Assembly: GCF_036226765.1 (NCBI RefSeq)
Contig: NZ_CP109017.1
Span: 744,001 to 808,000, forward strand
Source of the DNA: Streptomyces sp. NBC_00670
Lineage (GTDB): Bacteria > Actinomycetota > Actinomycetes > Streptomycetales > Streptomycetaceae
Length of the DNA stretch: 64,000 nt
Reading direction: 5' to 3'
The translations under genes and the position numbers were made by a program. Numbering within the stretch: the first letter of the stretch is position 1; each line of letters begins with the position of its first letter. Positions 26,929-35,579 of this stretch are shown here, one piece after another. The notes beneath the pieces were generated by a model. That model did not search any database, had not been told where the DNA came from, and was given only the letters and a program-made list of their open reading frames with translations.

Positions 26929-28788
26929 ATGACCGACACCTGGCAGATCACCGACGCCGTCGACGCCGCCCGGGCCCGGACGGCCGCCGCCCGCGCCGCG
27001 GCCGCGCACGGGGTGTCCGTGGTCGAGCGGGCCCGGCTGGTCGGCGCGCTGTCGGCGCAGCTGCGGCAGTGCCTGACCAAGGGCGCCACGTGCCGGCTGG
27101 TCCTGAAGACGGAGGCGCCCGCCGACGGCGCGGGGCGGGCCCGGCTGTGGGCCGTCGTCGTGCCCGACGCGGGCGACGGCGCCGGTACCGGGGAGCCGCC
27201 GGCCTGGCAGACCTCCGTCGACCTGCCCGGCCCCGCGGACCTCGGGGGCGCCCCCGAGGGCGTCGGCCCCTCGTCGGTGCGCCCCGGCCCCGGCGAGGTC
27301 GCCGAGGCGCTGCTCGGCGCCGACGAGGACGCCTCCCACCTCCTGGAGCGGCTGGCCGAGCAGGAGGCGCTGGTCGCCTTCCACCGCGAGGAGCTGCACC
27401 AGACCAACCAGGGCGTGCTGGCGCTGCACGCGGAGCTGGACGCCGCCGGGCAGGCCCAGCGCGAGCTGTTCGCGGCCGAGCGGGCGGCCCGCACGGAGGC
27501 GGAGGAGGCGCGCCGCCGGCTGACGTTCCTGGCGGACGCGAACGCGGCGCTGACCTCCTCCCTCAACCACGAGGAGATCCTGCGGCTGCTGACCGGGCTG
27601 CTCGTCCCGGCGTACGCGGGCAGCGCCGACGTGTGGCTGTTCACCAACGGGGAGCGGGAGCGGCGGCGGGCCGTGCGGCCCGCGGCGGCGGTGGTCGCCG
27701 CCCGCACCGGCCGTCCGCAGTACGCGGCGGACCATCCGGGCGGGCTGCCGGGGGTCGACGACCGGCCGCCGTCCGCACTGTGCCCGGACCGGCCGCCGTC
27801 CGCACTGTGCCCGGACCGGCCGCTGCTCTGCGTCCCGCTGGTCTCCCGGCGCACGACGCTGGGAGTGCTGACCCTGACACCGCCCGGGGAGCGCTGGGAC
27901 CCGGACGACGCGGTGATGCTGATCGAGCTGGCCCGCCGGGCGGGCACGGCCATCGACAACGCGCAGCGCTTCGAGCACAACCGGGACATCGCGGAGACGC
28001 TGCAACGGGCGCTGCTGACCGAGTTGCCCACGACGCCCGGGCTGCGGCTGGCCGCCCGCTATCTGCCGGCCACGCACGGGCTGAACATCGGCGGCGACTG
28101 GTACGACGCCTTCCGGCAGCCCGACGGCTCTCTGATCACGGTGGTCGGCGACGTGACGGGCCACGGGCTGCACGCGGCGGTGATGATGAGTCAGCTGCGC
28201 ACCGCGCTGCGCGCGTACGCGGTGGACGGTGGCAGCCCCGGGCAGCTGCTGACCCGGCTGCACGTGTTCCTGCACCACCTCCAGCCGGATCTGTACGCCA
28301 CCGCCGTGATCGCCCGGTTCCGTCCGGACGAGCCGGTGCTGACCTGGGCCGCCGCCGGGCATCCCCCGCCGGTGCTGCGCACCCCGGACGGCGCGGTGCG
28401 CACGCTGGACGCCAGGCCGGGCGCGATGCTGGGCATCCCGCTGCGCCAGGACATCGCCGATCACACGGTGGAGCTGCCGCCGGGGTCGACGCTCGCGTTG
28501 TACACCGACGGTCTGGTGGAGCGGCGGGCGCTCGGCATAGACCCGGGGATCGGGCGGCTGACCGAGGCGCTGGCGGCGCTGCCGGAGACCGCGCTGGACG
28601 GGGCGGAGGGGGATCTGACGGGCGCCGCCGACCGGATCCTCACGCCGATGCTGCACGACTCCGAGCGCGACGACGACGTGTGTCTGCTGCTGTGCCGCAC
28701 GGGGGACGCGGCGGCGCCCGGCCCCGTCGTGGCGCGCGGCGGCTCGTCCGGATGTGCGACGACGGACGGGGCCGGACCGGATGCGTAG
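26929..28788 (+). CDS. RsbU-like PP2C phosphatase with coiled coil and GAF
   Basis: 619 residues. An N-terminal region (1-120) of unknown fold is followed by a coiled coil (about 130-205), a GAF domain (about 205-345) and the SpoIIE phosphatase (about 365-605; NIGGDWYDAFRQ, VGDVTGHGLHAA, LALYTDGLVERR, ERDDDVCLLL). It starts 7 bp after the fusion gene, so it belongs to the stressosome operon and is the likely target of RsbT. A nine-residue block (DRPPSALCP) is tandemly duplicated inside the GAF domain. Confidence 0.88.
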   Translation: MTDTWQITDAVDAARARTAAARAAAAHGVSVVERARLVGALSAQLRQCLTKGATCRLVLKTEAPADGAGRARLWAVVVPDAGDGAGTGEPPAWQTSVDLPGPADLGGAPEGVGPSSVRPGPGEVAEALLGADEDASHLLERLAEQEALVAFHREELHQTNQGVLALHAELDAAGQAQRELFAAERAARTEAEEARRRLTFLADANAALTSSLNHEEILRLLTGLLVPAYAGSADVWLFTNGERERRRAVRPAAAVVAARTGRPQYAADHPGGLPGVDDRPPSALCPDRPPSALCPDRPLLCVPLVSRRTTLGVLTLTPPGERWDPDDAVMLIELARRAGTAIDNAQRFEHNRDIAETLQRALLTELPTTPGLRLAARYLPATHGLNIGGDWYDAFRQPDGSLITVVGDVTGHGLHAAVMMSQLRTALRAYAVDGGSPGQLLTRLHVFLHHLQPDLYATAVIARFRPDEPVLTWAAAGHPPPVLRTPDGAVRTLDARPGAMLGIPLRQDIADHTVELPPGSTLALYTDGLVERRALGIDPGIGRLTEALAALPETALDGAEGDLTGAADRILTPMLHDSERDDDVCLLLCRTGDAAAPGPVVARGGSSGCATTDGAGPDA

Positions 28789-28884
28789 GCACACGCGCCG
28801 ACGGGCAGCCGTCGCTCAGGAGGTGAGAGGCCGGGCAGGAAGGGAAACCGGAAGCGGTGACACCGCAGGCGAGGACGGGGTGAG

Positions 28885-29319
28885 ATGGCAACCGGGCCAC
28901 GTTGGGACGACAGGCTTTCTATAGACATGGTCGATAACCTCACCGCCTCTTTCGAGGGCGAGCTGCACAACGTGACGGACGCACGGTTCGCCGCGGAGGA
29001 CTTCCTGCGTGCTCTGGCGGACGTTTCCCCGCCCCAGAGTCCGGAGTGCTGGAACGACATCCTGCTGGTGGTCAACGAGCTGGCCGCCAACGCCGTCCAG
29101 TACGCGCCGGGCCCGTTCGAGCTGCGGATGCGCCCGACCTTCGACGGCGTCCATGTGACGCTGCACGACACCAATCCCACGCCGCCGGCCCCGCGGCCGT
29201 TCCATCCCAGTACGGGCGGGGGCGGCATCGGCTGGCATCTGGTGCACACCCTGTGCCACCAGGTGAGCGTGGTGTCCCAGCCGGACGGCAAGGACGTGCA
29301 CGTCTTCCTGCCCTGGTGA
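28885..29319 (+). CDS. RsbW/SpoIIAB-like ATP-binding protein (putative anti-sigma kinase)
   Basis: 144 residues, HATPase_c_2 type. The N box is LLVVNELAANAVQYAPG and G1/G2 are reduced (LHDTNPTPP, GGGGIGWHLVHTL). Proteins like this bind sigma factors or phosphorylate STAS antagonists. It sits at the end of the plus-strand stress cluster after a 96-bp gap and is followed by a strong terminator. Confidence 0.82.
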   Translation: MATGPRWDDRLSIDMVDNLTASFEGELHNVTDARFAAEDFLRALADVSPPQSPECWNDILLVVNELAANAVQYAPGPFELRMRPTFDGVHVTLHDTNPTPPAPRPFHPSTGGGGIGWHLVHTLCHQVSVVSQPDGKDVHVFLPW

Positions 29320-29339
29320 CCGGTCCCGCGTACCGCGAC

Positions 29340-29373
29340 GGCCGCCGCCACCGTTCCCTCGGTGGCGGCGGCC
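29340..29373. terminator. perfect 14-bp hairpin between convergent genes
   Basis: GGCCGCCGCCACCG (29340-29353) and its exact complement (29360-29373) enclose a 6-base loop. It lies between the RsbW-like gene (plus) and the PRC-barrel gene (minus). Confidence 0.8.
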
Positions 29374-29388
29374 GCTGTCCGCCCCCGG

Positions 29389-29754
29389 CTACTCCGCGGA
29401 CCGGGCCGGCAGACTCCGGTAGTACGCGTCGACGCGGTCGAGATACTCGGGGTCGAGGGTCTCGCTGTCCGTGCGGAACACGGGCGCGGACTTCACCTCG
29501 TCCTTGGTGCAGGCCAGGGTCACCCGACGGGCCTCGCCGTCGATGGCGGTGACCAGACCGGCCGGTATCAGCATGCTCTTGCCGAACACCCACACCCCGG
29601 TGTCCACGATCAGATGCCGCATGCCGTCCCGCTCGACCTGCCGGTCCACGTGCCCGATGGTCCCGTCGGCCGCGGCGACGGAGAACCCCGTGAGCACCTG
29701 TCCCTCCGTGTGGCCGCTGTCCGGTGCGTACGCCCATGGTCTGTCGATGGTCAT
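29389..29754 (-). CDS. PRC-barrel domain protein
   Basis: 121 residues from the ATG at 29752-29754. The core (GFSVAAADGTIGHVDRQVE; HLIVDTGVWVFGKSMLIPAGLV) is a PRC barrel, a small beta fold found in RimM and photosynthetic reaction centre H subunits. The C-terminal half (DSETLDPEYLDRVDAYYRSL) is typical of stress-associated actinobacterial forms. Another PRC operon lies at 56.1 kb. Function is unknown. Confidence 0.82.
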   Translation of the reverse strand: MTIDRPWAYAPDSGHTEGQVLTGFSVAAADGTIGHVDRQVERDGMRHLIVDTGVWVFGKSMLIPAGLVTAIDGEARRVTLACTKDEVKSAPVFRTDSETLDPEYLDRVDAYYRSLPARSAE

Positions 29755-29825
29755 GGCGCTTCCCCCTTCATGTCCGCGTGCTGTGTGGTGCTGTGTCGTT
29801 CCGCGAGGCCGTGCGGTCGGGCGGG

Positions 29826-30074
29826 TCAGGCCGCCAGGCGGGTCTCGCGGGCGAGGCGGGCGGTCCGCCGGGCGCAGCAGGCCCTCGCCAGTGCGGCGTC
29901 GGCGGCCTCGATCGCCTCGCGTATCCCCTGGGTGCCGGTCGCCGCGCACAGCTGGCGGCTGACCTCCCGCAGGGTTCTTCGTAGTTCCTGGGTGTCCCGT
30001 TCGGCGAGTGCGATGCGCACGGTCGCGTAGCGGGTGAGCAGTTCACGCAGGCGCGTGGGGCTGGGCGTCGTCAC
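29826..30074 (-). CDS. DUF5133-like small helical protein
   Basis: 82 residues from a GTG preceded by AAAGGAG. The pattern LRELLTRYATVRIAL, then DTQELRRTLREVSRQLCAATG, matches the Streptomyces DUF5133 family as remembered. It is all helical, and no function is known. It lies between two stress-type genes on the same strand. Confidence 0.72.
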   Translation of the reverse strand: MTTPSPTRLRELLTRYATVRIALAERDTQELRRTLREVSRQLCAATGTQGIREAIEAADAALARACCARRTARLARETRLAA

Positions 30075-30164
30075 GGCAGGGCTCCTTTGCGGGCTGTCCT
30101 GCTCATATCCCGTTTCGCCGCGCGCACACCCCGGCCGGGCGGTGACGGGGGCCGTGTGCGGTGT

Positions 30165-30650
30165 TCAGGAGGCGGGTGCGGGGCGGGCGGCGCGGGGAAT
30201 CTCGATCTCGGCGGTGACCTCCTTGCCGCGGCCCGCCGTGAGCGACTCCACGGTCAGCGCCCTGCTGACCGCCTCGACGATCTCCAGCCCGTGCCCGCCG
30301 ACCCGGCCGCCGTTGCGCGGCTGGGCCACCGGCACGTCGGCCGAGGTGTCCCACACGGCGACGCGCACGGCGTGGCCGTCCGGCGGCATCTCCACCCGCA
30401 GCCCGCAGGCGCCCGGGGCGTGCCGGAGGGCGTTGGTGACCAGCTCGCTCACGACGAGCTGGACGTCGTCGCGGGTACGGTCCGGCAGGGGGGTACGTCC
30501 GTCGCCGACCTCGGTCAGGAAGGCGAGGGCGGCCTCGCGGGCCTGGGCGGCGGTCACCGAGCCGGCTTCCCAGGTGACGTGTCGCAGCCGTGCCGCTCGC
30601 GCGCCCGGGCCGGTTCCCTCCGACAGCTGCTGCCTCAGCGGAATGACCAT
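30165..30650 (-). CDS. ATP-binding protein, HATPase_c_2 (RsbW-like anti-sigma regulator)
   Basis: 161 residues. The N box is LVVSELVTNALRHAPG, G1 is VAVWDTSADVP, and G2 is GGRVGGHGLEIVEAVS. This is the common Streptomyces single-domain ATPase of partner-switching systems. It is the fourth such domain in this regulatory block. The 284-bp gap upstream (30651-30934) is relatively AT-rich and must hold its promoter and that of the divergent ligase gene; no clear consensus was seen. Confidence 0.82.
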   Translation of the reverse strand: MVIPLRQQLSEGTGPGARAARLRHVTWEAGSVTAAQAREAALAFLTEVGDGRTPLPDRTRDDVQLVVSELVTNALRHAPGACGLRVEMPPDGHAVRVAVWDTSADVPVAQPRNGGRVGGHGLEIVEAVSRALTVESLTAGRGKEVTAEIEIPRAARPAPAS

Positions 30651-30934
30651 GGGATGATAAGCCTTACGCGGTAGGATTTGTTACTTTCTGTCCCGATCGA
30701 TACTTCTTCCGACTACCCTCCGCCCCGAAGAGTATGAGAGCTCCTTCCTCCCTTCGTGTGCCCGAATCGGGCGGTACCCCCACGGGTGCACCCACCGTGT
30801 CGCCGATGTCGCTCAACGAAAGGGAATTGCGGCCGGATTCATGGCCAACGGTGGTCCGCGTCGGCTAGATTCGAGCCCCGCCGGTCCCCTCTTGATCGGC
30901 GCCGGCAACAAGCAAGCACGTCGGGGGGCGGCGC

Positions 30935-32866
30935 ATGCACAACTCCGGGCTCGCTCCATGGGACGCCCCCGTCATGACCGGCGGTCTCGCCGAAAGTGTC
31001 TTCGAGCTGGCCGCCCGGGATCCCGGTCGGCCCCAGCTCGCCCGCCGTGCGCCGGACGCCCCCGGCGGGTGGATCCACGTCAGCGCGGCCGAGCTGCGCG
31101 ACGAGGTCGTCGACGTGGCCCGGGGGCTGGTCGCCTCCGGGATCTCGCCCGGCAACCGGATCGCCATCATGGCCCGCACCCGGTACGAGTGGACGGTCCT
31201 CAGCTGCGCCCTGTGGACGCTGGGCGCCGAGGTCGTCCCCCTCTACCCGACGTCCTCGCACGAACAGGTCGAGTGGATCCTGCGGGACGCCGACTGCGTG
31301 GGCGTCGTGGTCGAGGACGAGCAGGGCATCATGACCGTCGGCTCGGTCTGCGCCCGGCTCCCCCGGCTGCGGCACGTGTGGCAGCTGGACGCGGGCGGCC
31401 TGGAGCAACTGGTCGAACGCGGCCGCCCGGTGCCGACGGCGACGGTCGACTCACTGCGCCGGATCGTGCTGCCCGACTCCACCGCCGTCGTCGCCTACAC
31501 CTCCGGCACCAGCGGCCGGCCCCGCGGCTGCGCGCTCTCCCACCGCAGCCTGGCCGGCCCCTGCGACACCCTCCTCGAGGGCTGGCGTCACACCGCGGCC
31601 CCGCCCGGGGAGCAGCCGGCCGTCCTGGTCTTCCTGCCGTTCTCCCACGTCTACGGGCTGATGATCCAGGGGCTGTGCCTGCGCGGCGGCTTCCTCATGG
31701 CGCACGAACCCGATCTGCGCCCGGAGCCCCTGGCCGCCGCCCTGCTCTCCTTCCGCCCCACCTATCTGCACGGCGTGCCCTCGGTCTTCGAGCGGGTCTA
31801 CAAGAGCTTCCTGGCCTCCGCCGAGCGGGCCGGCCGGGGCGCGCTGTTCGAGCGTGCGGCGCGGACGGCGCGGGACCACGCCGAAGCCATGGAGCGGCAG
31901 CGGCTGGGCACCGGCTCCGGGCCCGGACTCGATCTGCGGCTCCAGCACGCCCTGTACGAGAAGAGCGTCTACCGCAAGCTGCGCGAGTCCCTCGGCGGCC
32001 GGCTGTGCGGGGCCGTGTCCGGTGGCTCCTCCCTCAACCGCGAACTCGCCCTGTTCTTCGCCGGCATCGGCATCCTCGTGCACGACGGCTACGGGCTGAC
32101 CGAGACCAGCGGCGGGGTCACCATGCAGCCGCTGGGCCGGGAGAAGTTCGGCACGGTGGGCAGACCGCTGCCCGGCATCGACGTCCACGTCGCCCAGGAC
32201 GGCGAGATCCTGGTCCGCGGCCCGTCCCTGTTCCAGGGGTACATCAACGACGAGGCCGGCACCCAGGAGGTGCTCCAGGAGGGCTGGCTCGCCACCGGCG
32301 ACCTCGGCCGGCTCGACTCCGAGGGCTATCTGACGCTCACCGGCCGCAAGAAGGACATCATCGTCACCAGCGGCGGCAAGAGCGTGGCCCCGGCGCCCCT
32401 GGAGGAGCGGCTGCGGATGCACCCGCTGATCCACCAGGCCGTGGTGGTCGGCGACAACCGCCCGTGCGTGGGCGCGCTGATCACCCTCGACCCGGAGTAC
32501 CTGCCCCACTGGCGCACGGTGCTGGCCGGCCAGGGCGAGGGACAGTCCCGCGAGGCGCGGGAGGAGAACGCGCTGCGGCAGGAGGTGACCCGGGCGGTCG
32601 CCGCGGCCAACAGCGCGGTCTCGCGCTCGGAGTCCATCCGCGTCTTCCGCGTCCTGTCCGAACCCTTCGACCAGGCCAACGGCCTGCTCACCCCGTCCAT
32701 GAAGCTGCGCAGGGACGAGATCACCCGCCGGTACGCCACGGAGATCGAGGCGATGTACCAGTCCTCGTACGAGGCCCCGCCGCGCCCCCGCGACCCGGCC
32801 CCCGCCCTGGAGGCGGCGACCGGCTGGGAGGAGGCGGAGGACGACGTCTTCCGCCGCGTGCGCTGA
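30935..32866 (+). CDS. long-chain fatty-acid-CoA ligase-type AMP-forming enzyme (FadD15-like)
   Basis: 643 residues of the adenylate-forming superfamily. Core motifs are A3 VVAYTSGTSGRPRGCALSH, A5 HDGYGLTETSGG, A7 WLATGDLGRLD, A8 YLTLTGRKKDIIVTSGGKSV, and a C-terminal lysine region (LTPSMKLRRDEI). The length and the A8 form are those of FadD15-type acyl-CoA synthetases. It would activate a fatty acid through an acyl-AMP. Divergent from the ATPase gene, with no operon partner. The 305-bp gap after it (32867-33171) contains a hairpin and otherwise nothing recognised. Confidence 0.9.
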   Translation: MHNSGLAPWDAPVMTGGLAESVFELAARDPGRPQLARRAPDAPGGWIHVSAAELRDEVVDVARGLVASGISPGNRIAIMARTRYEWTVLSCALWTLGAEVVPLYPTSSHEQVEWILRDADCVGVVVEDEQGIMTVGSVCARLPRLRHVWQLDAGGLEQLVERGRPVPTATVDSLRRIVLPDSTAVVAYTSGTSGRPRGCALSHRSLAGPCDTLLEGWRHTAAPPGEQPAVLVFLPFSHVYGLMIQGLCLRGGFLMAHEPDLRPEPLAAALLSFRPTYLHGVPSVFERVYKSFLASAERAGRGALFERAARTARDHAEAMERQRLGTGSGPGLDLRLQHALYEKSVYRKLRESLGGRLCGAVSGGSSLNRELALFFAGIGILVHDGYGLTETSGGVTMQPLGREKFGTVGRPLPGIDVHVAQDGEILVRGPSLFQGYINDEAGTQEVLQEGWLATGDLGRLDSEGYLTLTGRKKDIIVTSGGKSVAPAPLEERLRMHPLIHQAVVVGDNRPCVGALITLDPEYLPHWRTVLAGQGEGQSREAREENALRQEVTRAVAAANSAVSRSESIRVFRVLSEPFDQANGLLTPSMKLRRDEITRRYATEIEAMYQSSYEAPPRPRDPAPALEAATGWEEAEDDVFRRVR

Positions 32867-32963
32867 CGCGCGTCCGGCCGGCCCCGTCCGTGACCGGGCC
32901 GGCCGTCCAGGTGGCGGTGGGCCGCACGAAGTCGGCCCGGCCGAAGGTCTGATCGACGGCGAC

Positions 32964-33001
32964 GGCGGTGTGCCGCGTCGGCCGCGAGGCGGCACACCGC
33001 C
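32964..33001 (+). terminator. perfect 13-bp hairpin after the acyl-CoA ligase
   Basis: GGCGGTGTGCCGC (32964-32976) pairs with its complement at 32989-33001 around a 12-base loop. It lies 97 bp past the ligase stop. Confidence 0.7.
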
Positions 33002-33171
33002 GCCGCCGGCGACGACCCTCCGGTGGTCGCCGCTTCTCCCGCGTCCCCGACGCACTCGCCCCCGGGCTCCGCGAGGCCGAGGCCCGCGCGGCCCCGGGCG
33101 GTCTGTCCCGTCCGGCGCCGAACGGCCATGCTGAGCCCGGACGTCGGACGATCACCGGGAGGCCGAAACAC

Positions 33172-34140
33172 ATGACGACGCAGACGGACCGGACGGAGCA
33201 CGGCATCCGGGACTTCGAGATACGGCCGGTCGCGGGGCACACCGGGGCCGAGATCCACGGCGTGGACCTGGCCGCGCCGCTCGACGACACGGTGGTCGCG
33301 GCGATCCGCGCGGCGCTGCTGCGGTGGAAGGTCCTCTTCTTCCGCGACCAGCGCCTGGACCACGCCGGCCACGTGGCCCTCGCCCGCCGCTTCGGCACGC
33401 CCGTACGGCTGGGCCGCCGCGGCGGCGCCTCGCCGAAGGACGTGCCCGAGGTGGAGACGACCGCCGACCGGCTGGAGCTGGGCGGGCGCTTCGGCATGGA
33501 GCACGAGGAGTGGCTGCGCCGGCGCCGGCACTCGCTGCTGCGCGGCTGGCACTGCGACCACGGCGCCCGGATCGACCCGCCCGCGGCGACCATCCTGCGC
33601 GCCGAGACCGTACCGCCGTACGGCGGCGACACCACCTGGTCCAACCTGGCCGCCGCGTACGCCGGACTCTCCCGGCCGGTACGCGAGTTCGTCGACGGCC
33701 TGCGGGCCGAGCACCGGCTCGGCGTCGGCTACCAGCCGCGCCCCGGCGACGACGCCTACCTGCGCCATCTGCTGGACCACCAGGTCGCCACCGAGCACCC
33801 ACTGGTCCGGGTGCACCCCGAGAGCGGGGAGCGGCTGCTGTACGTCAACGGCTACTACGTCGAGCAGATCAGCGACGTCTCGCGGGCGGAGAGCGCGGCG
33901 CTCCTGGACATGCTCCTCGAGCAGGCGGTACGGCCCGAGTACACCGTCCGGTTCCGCTGGGAGCCGGGCAGCGTGGCGTTCTGGGACAACCGGGCCACCA
34001 TTCACCTCGCCCCCGGCGACACCGCCCACCTCGGGCATCCGCGCGTGATGCACCGGGTGATGCTGGCGGGCGAGGTACCGGTCGGCGTCGACGGCCGCCC
34101 GTCGACGCCGCTCACGGGCACGGAACCGGGCCGCTGGTGA
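33172..34140 (+). CDS. TauD/TfdA-family Fe(II)/2-oxoglutarate dioxygenase
   Basis: 322 residues from the ATG after GGGAGG. The N-terminal GHTGAEIHGVDLAAPLDDT and FFRDQRLDHAGHVALARRFG are TauD-like. The iron site is H-x-D in WHCDHG with a distal His (about residue 280, in TIHLAPGDTAHLGHPRVMHR), and the 2OG-binding Arg follows. The family hydroxylates sulfonates, aryloxy acids and many secondary metabolites. No transporter is adjacent, so the substrate is unknown. Confidence 0.88.
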   Translation: MTTQTDRTEHGIRDFEIRPVAGHTGAEIHGVDLAAPLDDTVVAAIRAALLRWKVLFFRDQRLDHAGHVALARRFGTPVRLGRRGGASPKDVPEVETTADRLELGGRFGMEHEEWLRRRRHSLLRGWHCDHGARIDPPAATILRAETVPPYGGDTTWSNLAAAYAGLSRPVREFVDGLRAEHRLGVGYQPRPGDDAYLRHLLDHQVATEHPLVRVHPESGERLLYVNGYYVEQISDVSRAESAALLDMLLEQAVRPEYTVRFRWEPGSVAFWDNRATIHLAPGDTAHLGHPRVMHRVMLAGEVPVGVDGRPSTPLTGTEPGRW

Positions 34141-34173
34141 GCGGACCGGCGTGACCCGCGAAGGCCTCCGGGC

Positions 34174-34707
34174 TCAGCCCTGACCCCGCTCCGCCTCCTG
34201 GCGCAGATAGTTGCTGACCTGTCCGGCGAGGTCGGCCGCGCCGGCGTCGGCGCGGGCGGCGGCGGAGTCGGCCGGGCCCGCGGGGAGGGTCAGGTCGGCC
34301 GACCACAGGTGCCGGTCGGTCCATTCCTCGTCCATCCGCACATGCACCTGGATGTCGACCCGGTTCAGGGAGGCGTCCGCGGCGGCCGCGTAGAGCACGG
34401 CCGTGGCCCGCCGCAGCGGATAGACGTCGTACCCCTCGATGAACTGCGAGTTCCGCCAGTCCAGGAAGGCGCTCTCGCCGTCGGCACCGGTACGCACGTC
34501 GAGTTGCCCGTCCTCGAGGTGGACGCCGACCGGGGCGCCGCCACGGTTCTCGACGGTCACCCGGAACCGGAAGTAGGTGAGCCCCTCGGCGGCGTCCTCA
34601 CGGCCCCGTGGGGGTTCCGCCTTCTCCAGACCGTGGACGCGCACGCGCAGACCGCTCCGGTCCTGGTCGTACTCCTGCCAGTCCCCGATCACATTGGGCT
34701 CGCGCAC
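34174..34707 (-). CDS. conserved protein of unknown function, beta-sandwich (DUF4352-like)
   Basis: 177 residues without a signal peptide or membrane segment. Alternating strands (GLRVRVHGLEKAE; TYFRFRVTVENRGGAPVGVHLEDGQLDVR) resemble the DUF4352 immunoglobulin-like fold, but this was not verified. The C-terminus is an Ala-rich helix. The 313-bp gap upstream (34708-35020) holds repeat copy 3. Confidence 0.6.
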   Translation of the reverse strand: MREPNVIGDWQEYDQDRSGLRVRVHGLEKAEPPRGREDAAEGLTYFRFRVTVENRGGAPVGVHLEDGQLDVRTGADGESAFLDWRNSQFIEGYDVYPLRRATAVLYAAAADASLNRVDIQVHVRMDEEWTDRHLWSADLTLPAGPADSAAARADAGAADLAGQVSNYLRQEAERGQG

Positions 34708-34897
34708 GTTTCACCTCTCCACTTCCGCGATGCTTCCTATCCGCGCGCGGAACAGAGTGTCAAATGCACGGAACCCGTCACGGCCTGCCCGTTTGCCCCA
34801 CTTGATCACCGATCAAGCCGTGCGCAGCCACGATCGGTCCCCGAGCGGCCACGACACGCCCTTCACACGTGTCACACATCACGTGCGGGAGGGCTGT

Positions 34898-34990
34898 ATA
34901 GGGGCGCGGGGAACTGCGCGATCCTTTGGGGTCCGGGGGCTTGCCCCCGGGGACGGGAAGGGTGGGGGCGGCGGGGCGAAAAAACCCCGG
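34898..34990. repeat. composite intergenic repeat, copy 3
   Basis: GGGGCGCGGGGAACTGCGCG, then GGGGTCCGGGGGCTTGCCCCCGG and a G-rich tract ending GGCGGCGGGGCGAAAAAA. It runs in the same orientation as the copy at 22.8 kb and stops about 30 bp before the next gene. Confidence 0.75.
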
Positions 34991-35020
34991 CGCACCCCCG
35001 GCGCTGGCAGACTGCACGCC

Positions 35021-35521
35021 ATGGCCCCGCTCACCCCCGCCCGCGCCCTCCTCCTGCTCGTCACCGGCCTCGTCTGCCTGACGACAGCGAGCGGCGCCCT
35101 GATCGGCGCCCTCTTCGGCGGCCCGGCCACCACTCTCGTCACCGCCGCCTGCGCAGGCACCACCGGCCTCGCCACCGCCCTCTTCGCCCGCCGCCGTGCC
35201 CTCACCCACTTCGCCGCCGCCCAACGCCGGGCAGGCGCCCAGGGGTACGCCGAGGGCATCGCCCACGGCGTCCTCGCGCACATCACGGCGTACGAGGCCG
35301 CCGTCTTCCCGTGGACGGGCCCGGACGGGGTCACCCCGCAGGAGCGGGTGGCCCGCCGGACCGTCGCCTACCGCACGGCCGCGCTGGACGAGGTACCGCA
35401 ACCGGTCCGCGAGGCCGCCGCCGACGCGCTCGCCGTACTCGACGAGGCCGACCGCCCGGCCGCACGGGACGCCCTGGCACGGCTCGCGGCACTGGTACGG
35501 CAGGAGTACGCGCGGCCGTGA
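35021..35521 (+). CDS. hypothetical membrane protein with two N-terminal helices
   Basis: 166 residues. Two hydrophobic helices (about 9-28 and 38-56) precede a basic stretch (ARRRALTHFAAAQRR) and a soluble helical domain. No family was recognised. The ATG at 35021 follows the repeat tract with no good ribosome site. It stands 58 bp before the glycosyltransferase gene and may be cotranscribed. Confidence 0.65.
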   Translation: MAPLTPARALLLLVTGLVCLTTASGALIGALFGGPATTLVTAACAGTTGLATALFARRRALTHFAAAQRRAGAQGYAEGIAHGVLAHITAYEAAVFPWTGPDGVTPQERVARRTVAYRTAALDEVPQPVREAAADALAVLDEADRPAARDALARLAALVRQEYARP

Positions 35522-35579
35522 AGGGGCGCGGGGCCCCGCCCCGTTGAGCGCCCGGCCCGCCACAGCCGTAAGCCAGGAC

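Noticed and set aside
30770..30780. Minus-strand GGGTAC in the gap before the ATPase gene at 30650
   Set aside because: The required GNNT spacing is absent on that strand.
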